Source: Jaapia argillacea MUCL 33604
Taxonomy: Eukaryota > Basidiomycota > Agaricomycetes > Jaapiales > Jaapiaceae
DNA: 64,000 nt
NCBI GenBank assembly: GCA_000697665.1
Contig: KL197721.1
Coordinates: forward strand, 300,365-364,364
Direction: 5' to 3'
Shown: positions 1 through 11,901 of the stretch, one piece after another
How positions within the stretch are numbered: the first letter of the stretch is position 1
Layout of the letters: every line of letters begins with the position of its first letter
Program-made: the position numbers and the translations under genes
The notes under the pieces: model-generated
The model's input: only the letters and a program-made list of their open reading frames with translations
Databases searched by the model: none
Told to the model about the DNA's origin: nothing

Positions 1-583
1 AACCAGATCAAAGACCAGCGGAAGGCAGACTCTATGGGCTCCATAGATATCGGAGAGCCAGGAGGGGCTGGAGCTGGAGGATCCGAATCAAGTTGTCGAT
101 TATCGAGGGGGGAGGGACGTCCTGAGCAGGCTGGGGCTCGGGATCACGGGCCATAGGAGCAGAGGCGCATCCAGAGTTCCAAGATACCAGTGAGCGGGAC
201 CTCCCGATGCATGGCTATGAAACGTTTGTGAAATTCAACGTTTCATAGTTCATGACGCCCCCTCTAGTTATCGGAACGAGAGTCTACGAAGGTCATCATG
301 TGTTGCAGGTTCGATGTGTAGAGGTTCGAAGGCGAGATGTTCCGCCACCGGACGTCGGGTTTTGGCAATAATTGTCCAATCCTAGTTCAATTACCGCATG
401 CATGTGGCCAGCACGTCAGTTGTGAGGTGGTGTGTATGAACACAAGATACAGATTCTCAATCGCAGAAAAAGGAGGATAAAAGAAAGAGGAATACAGCTG
501 AAGCGATCACAGAGTAACCCGACGCCAAGCAATACTACAAAGGAGAATCGTGCTTCTTGCGTGCTTCCCAACGCGAGCTCAAA
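1..583. other. Intergenic stretch, no gene seen
   Basis: I see no exon chain with splice sites or a recognisable protein in either strand here. The only structured element is a perfect 10-bp inverted repeat at 215-248, listed separately. The right end adjoins the stop codon of the molybdopterin-binding-domain gene, so part of this stretch is probably its 3' untranslated region. Confidence 0.6.
215..248. repeat. Perfect 10-bp inverted repeat
   Basis: CTATGAAACG at 215-224 is exactly matched by its reverse complement CGTTTCATAG at 239-248, with a 14-nt spacer. It lies about 340 bp beyond the stop of the minus-strand gene to its right. It could be a hairpin in a transcript 3' end or a chance palindrome. 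No function is supported. Confidence 0.6.
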
Positions 584-2135
584 TCATAAAGCAGACCTCT
601 CAGCTTTCGCCTTTGCAATCTCCTCATCCGTCATAACCTTCCCTTGTAGCTGAACAACAACCTCATCCCCAATCTCCTTTATCCTCTTCGCATCCAACCC
701 AATAAGAGACACATAAACACCTTGTCGGAGGAGAGGATATGACCCGACACGAATACCCTCATTCTTGACACGATTGTGGAGTTCGGTCAGGTAGGGAGCG
801 ATGGATGATTCGGGGAGACTGTTTGTAAATAGGAAGTAAAACATTGTGAGTAATCGAAGGAGTCAAGGAAGGGGGAAAACGAGGGCACGCACGTGGTAAA
901 GACTTGAAGACGCGAGGGTCGCTCGCTGGGCGGAGGGAGGGGCAAGTATGGCGTCAGTCCATCCAACATCTTCGTGTACAGCCTAGGAATCCCCGGGAAT
1001 ATACATAGTTTCCCCTCCAAACGAACCACAGGCTGTTAAAAAATCATAGATTGGCAACATGAAATCGACAAGGACTGGGACAACTCACGACCCAAATGTC
1101 CTCGGCGACAAATAGAGCTTCAGCGTTCTTCGGGAAGAGGGCCATCCTCTCTCTAGCCGTTCTCTGCTCTTCGTTCTGCGTGGCTATCCATGGCCGGCTT
1201 TTGCTCATTTCAGCCATTCGTCTGAGGGTTTCCTGATGGTGGACTAGGTCCTGGTTGAAAGCCTTTGCAAGAGATGCATATGTGATATCTGGAGGGGGAT
1301 GTCATTATTCGGTAAGCGAGGGGGCGAAGGGAATGGTTAAACGAACCATCATGGGTGGGACCGATTCCACCTGAAGTGATGACAAAGTCATACTTCTCAA
1401 CCATCCGCCTACTCGCTTCGACGCTAATGTCACCTGGTATGAGCATATTGTAGATTGATCGGAAGACACCAACTTACATCTCATCTTCGTCGTCAGCGAT
1501 GACCTCAATACGCTTCCTATGTGAGGGGCAAATCAGCGAAAAGTTCAATTCGGAGAGGAGGTGTGTAGAGATCGCACAGGTCAATACCGAGTTCGAAGCA
1601 AAACTTGGCAAAATAATTTGAACTGAAAACATCGTATAAATGTCAGTCAGCGTTTACTGATGGGAGAACAAGGGACTATGCATGCTTTTTGTCCATTGTC
1701 TTGCCATTGAGAATTTCGTCCCTTCCCAGATTCAAAACGCCAGGCGAGAGGATAGTTTGGAGAGCGAGAGGAAAGCGGATATACAAGAACGTTGTGAGAG
1801 GTGAACTCCAACTCGGATCGGCTTGACTATAACAAAACTCACCCGATAATCAGACAACCGGCCGTCCGAATGTACTTTCCCTCGCCGAGGGGGTTCGGAG
1901 GGACTGGCGACAACTCAAAGTCCCACTTATGCTCTTCTGTCGCAGGTTGAGAGGAGGCTCCTTTCGCCATCGTGTCTGGTGGCTGTGAAGACGAAGACAT
2001 CGGCCTCTTTGATATCGACGCAACTCCTGTCTGAACAATACAAGTATGGCTGAGGCGATAAAGGCTGCTGTGTATTCGGGCCCGGGGCAATGTAGAGAGG
2101 GATGCGAGTCGAAGTGTCGTGCGAGGAAAACTCAT
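584..2135 (-). CDS. Molybdopterin-binding (MPTb/MoCF) domain protein, Fpy1/FAD1-like
   Basis: Eight exons splice cleanly: 2135-1843, 1721-1686, 1622-1578, 1516-1478, 1423-1347, 1288-1089, 1032-893 and 818-584, giving 1065 nt (354 aa plus stop). The N-terminal ~75 residues are Arg/Ser-rich and could be a mitochondrial presequence. Next come the fold hallmarks CLIIGDEILNG, an NSNYFAKFCFELG segment, VIADDEDEI and the phosphate-binding loop TSGGIGPTHDD. The C-terminal half has FPGIPRLYTKML and a final segment resembling the tail of eukaryotic FAD-synthase-like MPTb proteins. In yeast the standalone member Fpy1 is a flavin pyrophosphatase. There is no PAPS-reductase-type FAD synthase domain, so a flavin-nucleotide hydrolase is more likely than a synthase; that is inference. 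Intron 2 (1623-1685) appears to use a GC donor. The gene is divergent from ORC3, 217 bp away. Confidence 0.85.
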
Positions 2136-2352
2136 GAAAGCCTTTGATATCCGGAAATCGGGCCTCTGCTGACTACTGCGACGAGGATAGAGCCGGTTTG
2201 GTTTTAATCATAGAGCACAGCAGTCTGAGAACGCATGACCAGTGGGGAAAGTCTGTTTGATTGTGGCCCGGCGTTGTGAGACACGGTCACGAGCCACCTT
2301 GCGTGATGTTCGTTTGAATTTGGGAAGCGCAAACTCTGTTCTGAGCCTTCCC

Positions 2353-5232
2353 AATGTCGCTGGATGCCGTATTGAACGATGCCAACCAAGTAAGTCCCAG
2401 ATTCAAATATACCGAGCGAAGCTCATTGAGGATCCCAGACTGCGGTTTACATCCCGTTTGAAGCTCCAGGTGACGATAATGAGGACGATTCACGTCCAGA
2501 GCTCTCGAACCCACCATACGAGGACCGGGACCTTCCAGATGGTTTCAACCTTCGATTAGAGTCTTATCGAGCAGCATGGCAGAAATGTTTGGTTCGGATC
2601 CAGGTGAGTTGTCCTTCATGTTCACATTCAAGCCAATGCAGACATCCTTCAGTCCATTTTGCATGCACTGCACTCCCCGTTGGCTTCGGAAATCGTCCAT
2701 GAAGTCGATGATGCGTATTTCAATGTTCTCCCCGATCTTCCATACCCCGAGATTCCAACTATCGCAGTGTACTGTGAGTTTGTCCCATTTAAACTAGATG
2801 GAGAAAAGACGTGAATATGTCAGACAGGTCCTCCAGGTGGTTCAAGCCTGTTAAATGACGTTACACGAGTCCTTGATCCATCTCGGAATAGAAGAGACGG
2901 CGACGATATGGACGTGGATGCGGAGTCTGATGATGAACATCGCAGACATGCGTTCATTGGCCATTTGTATCCGCCCGAGTGTTCGAGCATCACATCCACC
3001 ATGAAGTCTTTGGTTACTCAGTTTGTGGATAGATCCCCAGACGGCTTAGATGGTACGTGGTACTGGCCTAATCCCTCCAGTAACTTCTAATCGTTGCTCA
3101 GAGCAGATCAAGAGGAAACCAAGCACATCCCTCGCTAATTTTGATATTAACTTAGTGGAGGCGTGGTGGCGAGCCGTGAAAAATGCTCATGGTAAGTTCT
3201 CCGCCAGCATTTTCTCCCTTTGGTTTCTAATCTCTGGGCGCACTCCGAAGCTGGCCAAATCCCTCCCCAGCTCGCAATAATCCTCCACGACTTTGAGCAA
3301 TTCGATCCTTCCATCATCCAGGATCTGATGTACATCCTCAGGTAGAGTCTGTTCTCTTGCGTCTCAACTTGCCCTGAAATGTGACCCCTCTTAGCCTCCA
3401 CATCTCCCGACTGCCCTTCATCTTGATTTTGTCCCTCTCGTCACCTCCGACTCCTTCATACCTGCACGCCACGTACCCACGATCAACTTTAGCATTACTC
3501 CGAATACGAAACTTCATCGTTCCGTCCGGACCTCGAATCCTAGAAGAAGTTTTCCTAAAGGTGAGGTGTCTCCCTGTGTGTCAATTTCTCTCGTGATACT
3601 GACCATGGTTTTAAGACCTTTTTTGACCTCGAATTTGAACCGGACGTCATGATCGGGCCCTCCACGATAGAACACATCGCCGAATATTTCTTCCGGTTCA
3701 ACCCGTCATTAGATGCGGTCCTGACGATCCTCCAAGTAGGCTTTCCCAGCGTTTCATCTTGCATAATGACTGATGCCCTCTCCAGCTTACTTATCTCAAG
3801 CACTTCGACGAACCTCTCGCAGTATTCATTCACGACTCGCTCCTTGGAACACCTTCCTTGGACGAAGCCTATACAAAACTCGCCCAACCCTCGTCGCTCA
3901 AATTCCTGGAGTCCCTCCTCGCGCGCCATAGCCACACTCCCCCATCACCCCCACTTCCAACGCCGTCAAAATCCCCGACGAAATCGAAATCGAGGTCACC
4001 ACCTCTCACCCTTCACGCAAGTGCCAACGAGTGGGCTGCGCAAACCATCCCGTCTCTCTTAACATCCCTGGATTCTTACCGAGAAACATTCAAGTCTCGA
4101 GCGAGAGATGTCAGGATTGGTTTTGCTGTTTTCAGGGTCGTTCGAGGGTTTTTGTTAGAATTAGGGTATAAGTTGGACATTGGAAAGGGTAAGGAGAGGG
4201 TGGGCTTCGAGTTTGAGTCGGAGATGATGATCAAGGCTTTGAGAGGCCGTTTTGGCCGGGAAGGGAGAGCGTTGAGTGGGATTGTGCAGTCAGTCAGGCT
4301 CACTCGCTGTGGATCAACTTTCTTTCTGATGTTGCATCGCTTCTTTTGAAACAGAAACTTACCCTCGGATCATTTGGATTCCCTCCTTGCTTCCTTGTCC
4401 AAATTTTTTGAGTCGTTGGCCCCTCACATTTACGAGAAGGAGAAGCCGGCCATAGAACAAGTTGCTGCATGGGTTTCGAGTCTATCCTGCGAGTCTGGTC
4501 CATCGTCAGCGCCGACGATTACAGGAGAGTTTAGTGAATGGCTATCGGCATATCTCGAGTTCGTTTCCTCGTCCTTCTATTGACCGCGCATCTGACCTCA
4601 ATCTGTCGCCTCTAGGGAGCACATTCGCAATCTAGAGGATTGCAAATTGTGCGATGTATGGTATACGGGGTCCACCCCTTTCCCCTTCGAGGTAAGCATT
4701 TCGTCAATGGTATCACGTTCGAGTATTCTAAAATTCTGTCCAGTTGATCAACCCGGCTCCGAGAATATCAATCATTTCTGCGCTCTTACATCCAGATGAC
4801 TACCTCGACGAGCTGGACCCTACTGCCGCATCCTCGACCAACGGTGCAGTTAATGGTGTCAACACAGCCCAGAACGAGAGACCACAACCGGAGCTTCCCG
4901 ACACTACTCTCCTGTTCAAACGCTACTCGGAGGGGGGCAAGATGATCAACGTTTTCGACTGGTTCGAATCGTTCGCGTTGGAACTGGAGAACCGAAAAGA
5001 GCAGACCAACGGGAAATCCAAGGCAAATGGAGTGACCCTCGTGGAGTACGCTTCGGCGGAGGAGGTACAAACGGATGTTGAGATAGAGGAAGAGGAAGGT
5101 GAGAAATGGAGGATGGGGGTTCAGGCCAGGTTCATTCGAGCGTTGCACGAACTGGACTACTTGGGCTTTATCAAACACACGAATCGCAAGCCAGACCACA
5201 TTCTCAAGACAGTGTTTGATCTGGCAGGGTGA
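2353..5232 (+). CDS. ORC3: Origin recognition complex subunit 3 (ORC3/Latheo)
   Basis: ORC3 is part of the six-subunit ATP-dependent complex that marks replication origins and loads MCM. The start MSLDAVLNDANQ (2353-2388) joins at a 5' splice site to TAVYIPFEAPGDDNED. Diagnostic segments follow: YRAAWQKCLVRIQ, SILHALHSPLASEIVHEVDDAY, TGPPGGSSLLNDV, AFIGHLYPPECSSI, LAIILHDFEQFDPSIIQDLM and ISRLPFILILSLSS. The C-terminal winged-helix region ends in ARFIRALHELDYLGFIKHT, then RKPDHILKTVFDLAG and a stop. About 11 exons with short introns are needed. The junction near 2774-2822 is the least certain; a weak GTCCCA donor is the only in-frame choice I found. An Asn/Gln/Glu-rich insert lies at about 4830-5090. 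An Orc1-type Walker motif is not expected in ORC3, although the GPPGGS loop is retained. Confidence 0.88.
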
Positions 5233-5564
5233 GTAGACGTCTCTAGCCACTATGCTGAACGTCGCCGTTTGCCACGCCCATGATAAAACTTCTCTCCGGC
5301 GTTGGGGTGTAGATCATAGGTGTAATTAGGAGTGATTGGCGGTAAGCTCGTCGCTCCGACCTTTTCTCCGCTGCATCTTTCTGTGAAATGGTGTGAAATG
5401 ATATGATAACCTTCGCAAATTTTCCAAACCATCACCGGCCCCGCCAGCTGTGCCAGTCATGAAGGTGTCTGAAGAAGGAAGAATGCAACAGGCTCTGGAT
5501 TTATTTTGGGAACTGGGAACGCATGGCGTGTCGCGGTTCCTTTTACGGCATGTTTTGGTGGGCA

Positions 5565-5570
5565 TATAAA
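5565..5570 (+). promoter_or_regulatory. TATA box of the GPI-anchored protein gene
   Basis: TATAAA lies about 172 bp before the ATG at 5742, followed by a pyrimidine-rich leader (CTCTTCCATCCC) typical of strongly expressed fungal genes. The assignment is by position and motif only. Confidence 0.5.
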
Positions 5571-5741
5571 TTGAGACCCCGCCCGCGTTCGACCAGCGTT
5601 TCAAACATTTCGTTTTTCTCTTCCATCCCCAACCCTCTCCGCTACTAAACGACCTCTTGCCTTGTGCAACCCACGCTCGCTATTCCAGCACACTCTTTCT
5701 TTAATACAAACCCAAAACCCTCCACAGTAACTTTTTTCAGA

Positions 5742-6791
5742 ATGTTCGCCGCTACTTTCCTCGCCCTCGCCGCCATCATCCCCGCCGCTATGGCCAACGT
5801 CTTCGTGCGTAACCTTCAAAACCAATCTCCTATGACTTCGTGATCTTTTTGCTTACATTGGGATTTTTTGGTTGCTCGGTTTAGATCACTTCCCCCGTTG
5901 CTTCCACTAGCTGGGCCGGAGGATCCCAACAGACGGTTAGCTGGCAGGATGACGGTGCTACCCCTTCCCTTGCCTCCTTCGGAAACGCAAAGATCTCCAT
6001 CTACGTCGGAAACGCTCAACAGCAGGTGAGTTTCCAGCTGCTATCAGTCTTAGGGATGGGCGGTGCATATCATCGGGTGCAATTCAAATTGCGGAATATG
6101 TACCGGAGAATCCCATCAGAAACTTGCCATCTTAGCATTCTTGGTCTTCCCAACCGTTTCCATTCTCCCAATCACCGTTGCTATGCATATCACTAACTCG
6201 TAACTCAATCCCACCAGACCCTCCTCCAGGCGATCACCCCCAGCGTCAATGTTGCCACTACCTCCTCGGTCGTTTTCACCATTGATCCTACCATCGGTCC
6301 CAATGGCAACAACTAGTGCGTCAGTTTTGGCTGTGGAGGATTTTGATTCTGATAGTTTTTTTCAGCTTCATCCGTGTCGAATCTCTTGCGTTGAAGGATA
6401 CCACCAACCCCCAATACCCCGCTTTGGCCTTCTCCGCGAAGTTCACGTATGTGGATGTGCTCTGGCAGCCAGTCGTACCTACTGAAACCGCTCGTTCCAC
6501 AGACTCACCAGCATGACCGGTACATTCAATGCTAGCGTTCAGTCTGAGATCAATGGTGCCTCGACCGCTCCCCTTGCGTTGCCCTCCTCTCCCGCGTCGG
6601 CCTCCATACCCGCTGGACCTGCGACCACTGCTGCCCCTGCCGCCACCACTCCCAAGGCTTCTGCATCTGCCAGCGGTTCTGCTAAGCCTTCGACCACCGC
6701 CTCTGCCAGCGGCGCTGCGCAAGTCGCCGTCTCTGGCTTTGCTGGTATCCTTGGCGCCGCCCTTGCTGTCCTTGGTGTTTCCATGTGGTGA
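5742..6791 (+). CDS. Secreted Ser/Thr-rich GPI-anchored cell-wall protein (Kre9/Knh1-like N-domain)
   Basis: A hydrophobic signal peptide (residues 1-18, MFAATFLALAAIIPAAMA) precedes an Ig-like domain beginning ITSPVASTSWAGGSQQTVSW. This opening matches the fungal Ser-Thr-rich GPI-anchored membrane family (Kre9/Knh1-like). After about 120 residues comes an Ala/Ser/Thr/Pro-rich linker, a likely O-mannosylated stalk. The C-terminus is hydrophobic (VAVSGFAGILGAALAVLGVSMW, shown here split: VAVSGFAGILGAAL, AVLGVSMW) and fits a GPI-addition signal, with the omega site probably in the preceding Ser/Gly/Ala stretch. Introns interrupt after GTCTTC, CAGCAG, AACAACTA and TTCAC, all GT-AG. Members of this family act at the wall surface, some in beta-glucan assembly; the role here is inferred from the family. 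Confidence 0.85.
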
Positions 6792-7648
6792 TCGTCCGTG
6801 CTTGTCTCACCTTTGTCGTACGTTTCGTTCCCCGATTTGCGTGGCTTGGATTTGTTCTCTTTTCTATTCTTTCGGCTTTATCTTTGTGTTGGTTTGAGAG
6901 TGGGTTAAAATGAGGATTCGATCTATTTTCTCCGACCACGTCCCCTGCTAGTCAATGGTTGGCGCTCTTGAATTTACTACTAGTACTACTCGCTAGTCAT
7001 GACCCTATAGTAGACAGATGATCACGACGCGCGAACGCAATGGGCCTTAGCTTACATTCTTTAATAGACGGATCGTGGATGGATGATTCATGCCTTGAGA
7101 TCGTAAGATATTGAGTCACAGTAAGCCCAATCCGTTGATGACTTTGTCGTCGTGCGTACCAGAAGTTGGTTACAGCATACCATTCCCAGCAACCGCAGGT
7201 ATACTTCGTCACCGCGGTCGTTACATACCAGGGAATATTGAATCTTGATACCCATCGCTATGCGTTTCTCCAACATTATCTCACTGCCAGTGAAGGGCTT
7301 CTCAGGGTGAGTCACATCTTGCTCACTTGTGGATAACGTGCCAATGGGACAACAGCACTCCTCGCCATCTCATACTTGTATCGATCTTTGGTCGAACCAC
7401 GAATTTCTGTGAGAAATGGCTCGCTACTGGCCGCCCTGGTTCGTATGCATCAACAAGAAATATCCCCACCATAGAATCTTATCCTATCCTAACCACCCTG
7501 GTGATCAGCGAGCGCCTATTTACTACGACTCACAGGAGCTCACTGGAAGGCAAGATCTTCCAGTGGCGTCGGGCACCCCAGCCTCCCCCACTCAACCTGA
7601 CCCTCGACACTTGTACTGCTTTGGAACTCCCTCCACCCCTCCACGAAA
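6792..7648. other. Intergenic stretch, no gene seen
   Basis: This lies between the convergent ends of the GPI-anchored protein gene and the BTB gene. Several open frames of 70-120 codons occur, but none has recognisable domains or a splice chain. The left part is probably 3' untranslated sequence. Confidence 0.5.
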
Positions 7649-8790
7649 CTAATATTCTGCCGGTACCGGCGGAGAAGGCCAGAAGGTTTCCTGGATGATC
7701 TCAGATACCAAACTCTCGTCGTAAGGACGACTCGGAGATTCAGCCGAACTGGGAAACTGTGGTGGGGGCGTAGCAACCCTCCGCCTAGTGCCTCTCGCCT
7801 TCGCCGTGTTTGAACAAGATCGCTCGCGAATGGCCTCACGAGCTCTCATAAGTTTAACAGCCATCGTAATACCCAACTTTTCCGCTTCCTCGACTTCCAA
7901 AGGGTTTACTCGTTGACAGATATCCTCATAGGATGGCGCCAGCCACTCAGGTATGTCGCGTTTGCCTGCCAAAACGATCTTCTCTACGGGGTCGATGCGA
8001 GGATGGCGGAAGGAGTCGATTTCCCTGATAGCGCGACCACGAATCTTGTCGCAGATGAATCGAGTGGAGATGGATAGGAGGTCGATCCATTCACTCAAGG
8101 AGACGTTCCGGTCATCGTGCATACTGAACGGCGAGGAGATTGATGTCAGATTGTCGGGGGATGCATGCTGAATTTTACTTACCCATGATACAGAAAATTC
8201 AAAAGACTCTCAATTTCACCTTGGGTTACTCCAGGTAAAGGGATGACAGAGTCATCCGTCGTTCCCTCAGGAACTTTATCTCCTTGTGGACACGAGAACA
8301 TGTCTTGAAACACTTTGGATTCTCTTTGCAAGAAGTATCGATTCAATTTGTACAGACAGTCATCGACCTGATTAAAATGCCCGGTCGCAAGGACGCTAAG
8401 TCAACGAGCCCAGGACGAAGAGGAAACGGATAGTGGGCTCACCGTAAAGATGACCGTATCGTCTTCGATATAGTATGTGGGATGTCGCAGAGGCTCCAAA
8501 GCATCCTCGGATCGCTCATCATCTGGGGGAGTCCCAGGTGAGAGAGATCCGAGTATGACAGGAGGGCTGGGTGTAGTCACTCCCCCATCTTCATAAGATG
8601 CTGAGGATGGCAGTGGTGGTCCAATCTCGAATTGTCCACTGCTGCCTGTCAAGAGGATGGACTTTGGGGATGGTGGCGCTGGACTGCTAAACATTGTGGG
8701 GGCCCGACTGCCCTCGCGAATCTCTGGGTTAATGGGGTGTGCAAACACAAAGGGACGTCGGGGAGCCGGAGCATGAATATTGGAAGGCAT
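7649..8790 (-). CDS. BTB/POZ domain protein of agaricomycete type
   Basis: Three exons (8790-8443, 8367-8183, 8123-7649) close in frame to 335 aa. Residues 1-100 are a Pro/Ser-rich leader. The BTB core follows: HPTYYIEDDTVIFTVDDCLY, then KLNRYFLQRESKVFQDMFSC, an acidic loop, and VIPLPGVTQGEIESLLNFLY. Next is the helical region LLSISTRFICDKIRGRAIRE with IDPVEKIVLAGKRDIPEWL and the segment LGITMAVKLMRAREAIRERS. This order is characteristic of the expanded BTB family of mushroom genomes. BTB domains mediate dimerisation and often Cullin-3 recruitment, but the partner here is unknown. I chose the ATG at 8790 because the upstream in-frame ATG (8862) adds only a short unsupported leader. The C-terminal tail is Arg/Pro/Ser-rich and probably disordered. 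Confidence 0.8.
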
Positions 8791-9459
8791 GACGAGGTCG
8801 ATAGTTGGGGGAGAAATGAAAGTTATCACCCTCTCAGTCCTCTCACAGCCTCCAATGAACACACGCTCCCCACACGTTTAATCAAGCGCCCAATCTGAAG
8901 GCAGGGATGATCGTCGATGATTACCAGGAGGGTCTGCAGGTTCTTTCCAACCCACGAGGTCCCTTGAAGGGTTAGATCACAAGTTGGCGTCCTATTCTGC
9001 CCTCGGTTGCACAAGTGTCAAGTACTGACATGTAGACATGTGGAGTGCAGTGAATACTAGCCTCATCGGCAGTCGATTTACTCCCCATCTATCTCATTGG
9101 GGGAGAGCGGTCAATTGAGGCAGCATTGTCGACCGATCGTGAGGCAACTCGAAGCCATCCGAGTTACTTTGATCAGCGTCAAGAGACTTCATTATGTCAA
9201 ACATTTTCGTCTCAAAGAGTCGTTATTGGGACGGCGCTGAGGGTGAAGCGTCTGACAAGACTCTGGTATAATAAGACCGTAACACAAAAGACTGTAATAT
9301 CAAAAAGAACGACGAATAGCGACGACGGAAGAGCAGTTACCCACCGCTAGCGAAAGCGATGGCCAAGGTCTACGTATCATAATAACTAAAGTTCGGGTAA
9401 TAGGCCATGCGGTGAGTGTCTATGAGGGCTCCCATCCTACGATACGCGGTACCAGAATT
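8791..9459. other. Intergenic stretch, no gene seen
   Basis: This holds the 5' flank of the BTB gene on the left and the 3' flank of hydrophobin 1 on the right. I see no domain, repeat or convincing exon chain. Confidence 0.5.
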
Positions 9460-10068
9460 TTAGAGGGTGACTACAAGGCGACGGCGGTGAGTCGAGAGAA
9501 AATAAAAGAGATGGGGAGAACTTACTGGGGATGCATCCAATGGAGATGAGACCTCCGCGACTATTATCCTCGCAACATACCGGGTGGGCATTACTAATCG
9601 CACGGTCGTAACAGTCAGGCTGCCAGGAGGTACTAAATAACGAAAGTTGCATACCAAGAACCACCACCTCCAACGCCAACGGCGGTGATAGGCGAGCAGC
9701 CGAAACCGAGGAGGCCGGTGACGTCCGAGAGGTTGATGCCCAGGAGACCAAGAATACCACCGATACCGGGGGAGTTGCTTTCTTGGACGCTATTGCAGCA
9801 TTGCATAGGTCCGGTATTGCAACTTCCACTGTTCGACGGGGTACCAGATGGTTGCGTTCGCTTAGCGGCTGGAATAAGTGTGTGAGTGACCAGTATTTGG
9901 GAAAAGATGTCTGATGGACTAACCGTGAGCGGGAGAGGGGGTGAAGCGCCGGCTGGGTGTCTTGGGGGGAAGGCCACGAGCAAGGCGCTGGGCGTTGGTG
10001 TCGAGTGCGGCGGCCTCGACGGACAGGACGGCAGTTGCGAGAGCGGTGAAGGCAAGAGCGAACTTCAT
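9460..10068 (-). CDS. Class I hydrophobin 1
   Basis: Hydrophobins are small secreted amphipathic proteins that coat aerial hyphae and fruiting bodies. A signal peptide (MKFALAFTALATAVLSVEA) precedes a linker containing the family's frequent RLARGLPP motif. The eight-Cys pattern is complete: SCNTG, QCC, FGC, SWC, VCC and IGC, with spacing of class I type. The final part, CNAHPVCCEDN then GGLISIGCIPITL and stop, is recovered by splicing the exon that begins after GTGCGATTAG. Introns lie inside the linker, after the GGGGSW codons and before the last three codons. The second hydrophobin lies about 2.2 kb away, divergently oriented, and shares the linker motif and intron positions. Confidence 0.92.
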
Positions 10069-10180
10069 CTTGTAAAAGAGTGGCTGGGTATGAAGAATAG
10101 GCGACCGCAAGGAGTGAGATGGGATGAAGACAACAAAAGCGTGACTCTGAAGATCAGAAAAAGAGCGACTCAAGGAGGAT

Positions 10181-10186
10181 TTTATA
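10181..10186 (-). promoter_or_regulatory. TATA box of hydrophobin 1
   Basis: On the minus strand TATAAAA occurs about 113 bp before the ATG at 10068, in a position matching highly expressed fungal genes. It is supported by motif and spacing only. Confidence 0.5.
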
Positions 10187-11637
10187 GAGTAAGGAGGCGG
10201 GGATGTAAGGGAGCCGGAAACACTGCGGAATCCGCCTTAACTTGATGCGCTTCAAGTAAGAATTTTGGGGAAGAGGCTCATCATCGAAGACCTATCAAAT
10301 TTCGCAGAGCTACCGTGCCGTGATGGTTCTCATTCGGGAACTATGAGAGAAGCCTTGGCCAGACTTGATTGATCTGCAAGTTGCGCGAATCGTTTTGGAA
10401 GTCCTGCAGCTCGGAGCTAAAGCTCTGCGGTACGAGCACGGTTGACAGCTGACTTTGATTTCACTAGTTTTCTGGCGTCAAAACAGCAGAAAACCTGCCA
10501 GAAACGAGAAAGCAAGTCAAGAAGAAGCGAGCGGTCACTGCGGGGGAATATGGGATTCCATCATGGGTGGAGCGGTTTTGATTGAAGAAGATCTTCGAAT
10601 CAGCTTCGAGTCGCGCTGCTGACGCGTTTGAAACCAACGCGTTGCATGAGAAGCCCGATTACATCATCAATATCGCCACGCGAACTTCCATTTAAGGGTT
10701 GCCACATAATGAAGCCCCGTTCCCGGCGGCTTGCCGACTTGCCATGCCCTCCTTGTCGTCCCATCATTAGGGTCTCGAAAACAACCAGACCTGCAGAATC
10801 ATAGTCTTCCCTATGCCCAGGATAATACCAATTATTTTTGGAGTTCTTGTTACTATGGTATTGCCTCCTTCTGATCTTTACTGACATCCCTCGGGGTTCT
10901 TGAGAGTCCAAAGCCGCTTCTGCCTCTTCCAGGACTTTTCTTCATCCTCATCGATGGCATTCGTGTGTATTGGACTGTTCTCGAGACCCAGTATCTCTCT
11001 CATCTCGACTTGATTGTATCGATAATGGACGGAGGCGCCCAGATTGCAAGAATCACCACAGGCAAACCGAAACGATGAACGGTGTTCGCCTTCGCTCAGA
11101 TATGTGCATGCATCGGGCACCAGCGACAGCGAAACGGAATCCAGCTTTCCCTTTCCCTTTTACCTACTGGAGGTTAATCGGCTGGGTTCTGCCCTTGGCC
11201 TTGAGGATCTGGCGATGCTCGGGTTATTTCTGACTTTTCCACTCTTTATCACCGGAATGCTGCTATTCTCGTCCCCACTCTCTATCTACGTTCGGATCCG
11301 CCCTTAACACCTGCTCAGGAACTCGGAGGCTGTCACTACCGAACGATGCACTGTTGTGGGGTTTTCGGTTCCGTATGGATAGTGCCTTTTTCGTGGCATA
11401 ATGACTGATAATCATTATGTGGCTCAGAAATGGGCTTTCAAGAAATTGTCGTTTGAGAATCTCTTTATAATGAGCTAGCTTTCATGGTCATTGGGATGGA
11501 ATCTCCCTCCGTCTAGAAAGCCTGGTCCTCACTTGCCTACAGGTATTAGTCCTCATGGTGGACAACGTCGCCGGTACTTCCTTTATCTGCATGCTCGCTA
11601 AGTTCATTCCGCACGGACTAATTTATATTTATCACAG

Positions 11638-11901
11638 CTTCACGCGCAGTGGCCTTGTCCTCGATGCGCCAAGCCTGCGTTGGCTGGCTGCTACACTCAG
11701 CCTCCGTTGTGGACCGGACGAGTCACATTCAATGAACCTGTTCACGCTATTAATGTCACAGCTATCCCCAAACATCTTTGCCCGACCTCCCTCTGGCACC
11801 GAAATCTCCTCGACTTCCGAGATCCCGAAGAACATCCGACTCGAAAAGGAAAATCCCTACTCGTTGTGCTCGATGGTATTCTTAGCTTTCAAGCGTTTTG
11901 A
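11638..11901 (+). CDS. Possible terminal exon of an unrecognised small gene
   Basis: After a plausible acceptor (ATCACAG) an open frame reads LHAQWPCPRCAKPALAGCY, continues through WTGRVTFNEPVHAINVTAIP and ends at TAG. The CPRCAKPALAGC spacing hints at a zinc knuckle. The preceding exon could include the ATG at 11555, but I could not close the phase. The stretch sits between the two hydrophobin genes and could equally be a chance open frame. No family is recognised. Confidence 0.25.
   Translation, partial: LHAQWPCPRCAKPALAGCYTQPPLWTGRVTFNEPVHAINVTAIPKHLCPTSLWHRNLLDFRDPEEHPTRKGKSLLVVLDGILSFQAF

Noticed and set aside
2576-2797. Open frame MAEMFGSDPG... within the ORC3 gene
   Set aside because: The alternative frame SILHALHSPLASEIVHEVDD, reached by using the acceptor CTTCAG, matches ORC3 and gives consistent phase.
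6321-6784. Gly/Arg/Ala-rich minus-strand frames opposite the GPI-anchored protein
   Set aside because: They mirror the Ala/Ser/Thr/Pro stalk codons of the real plus-strand gene.
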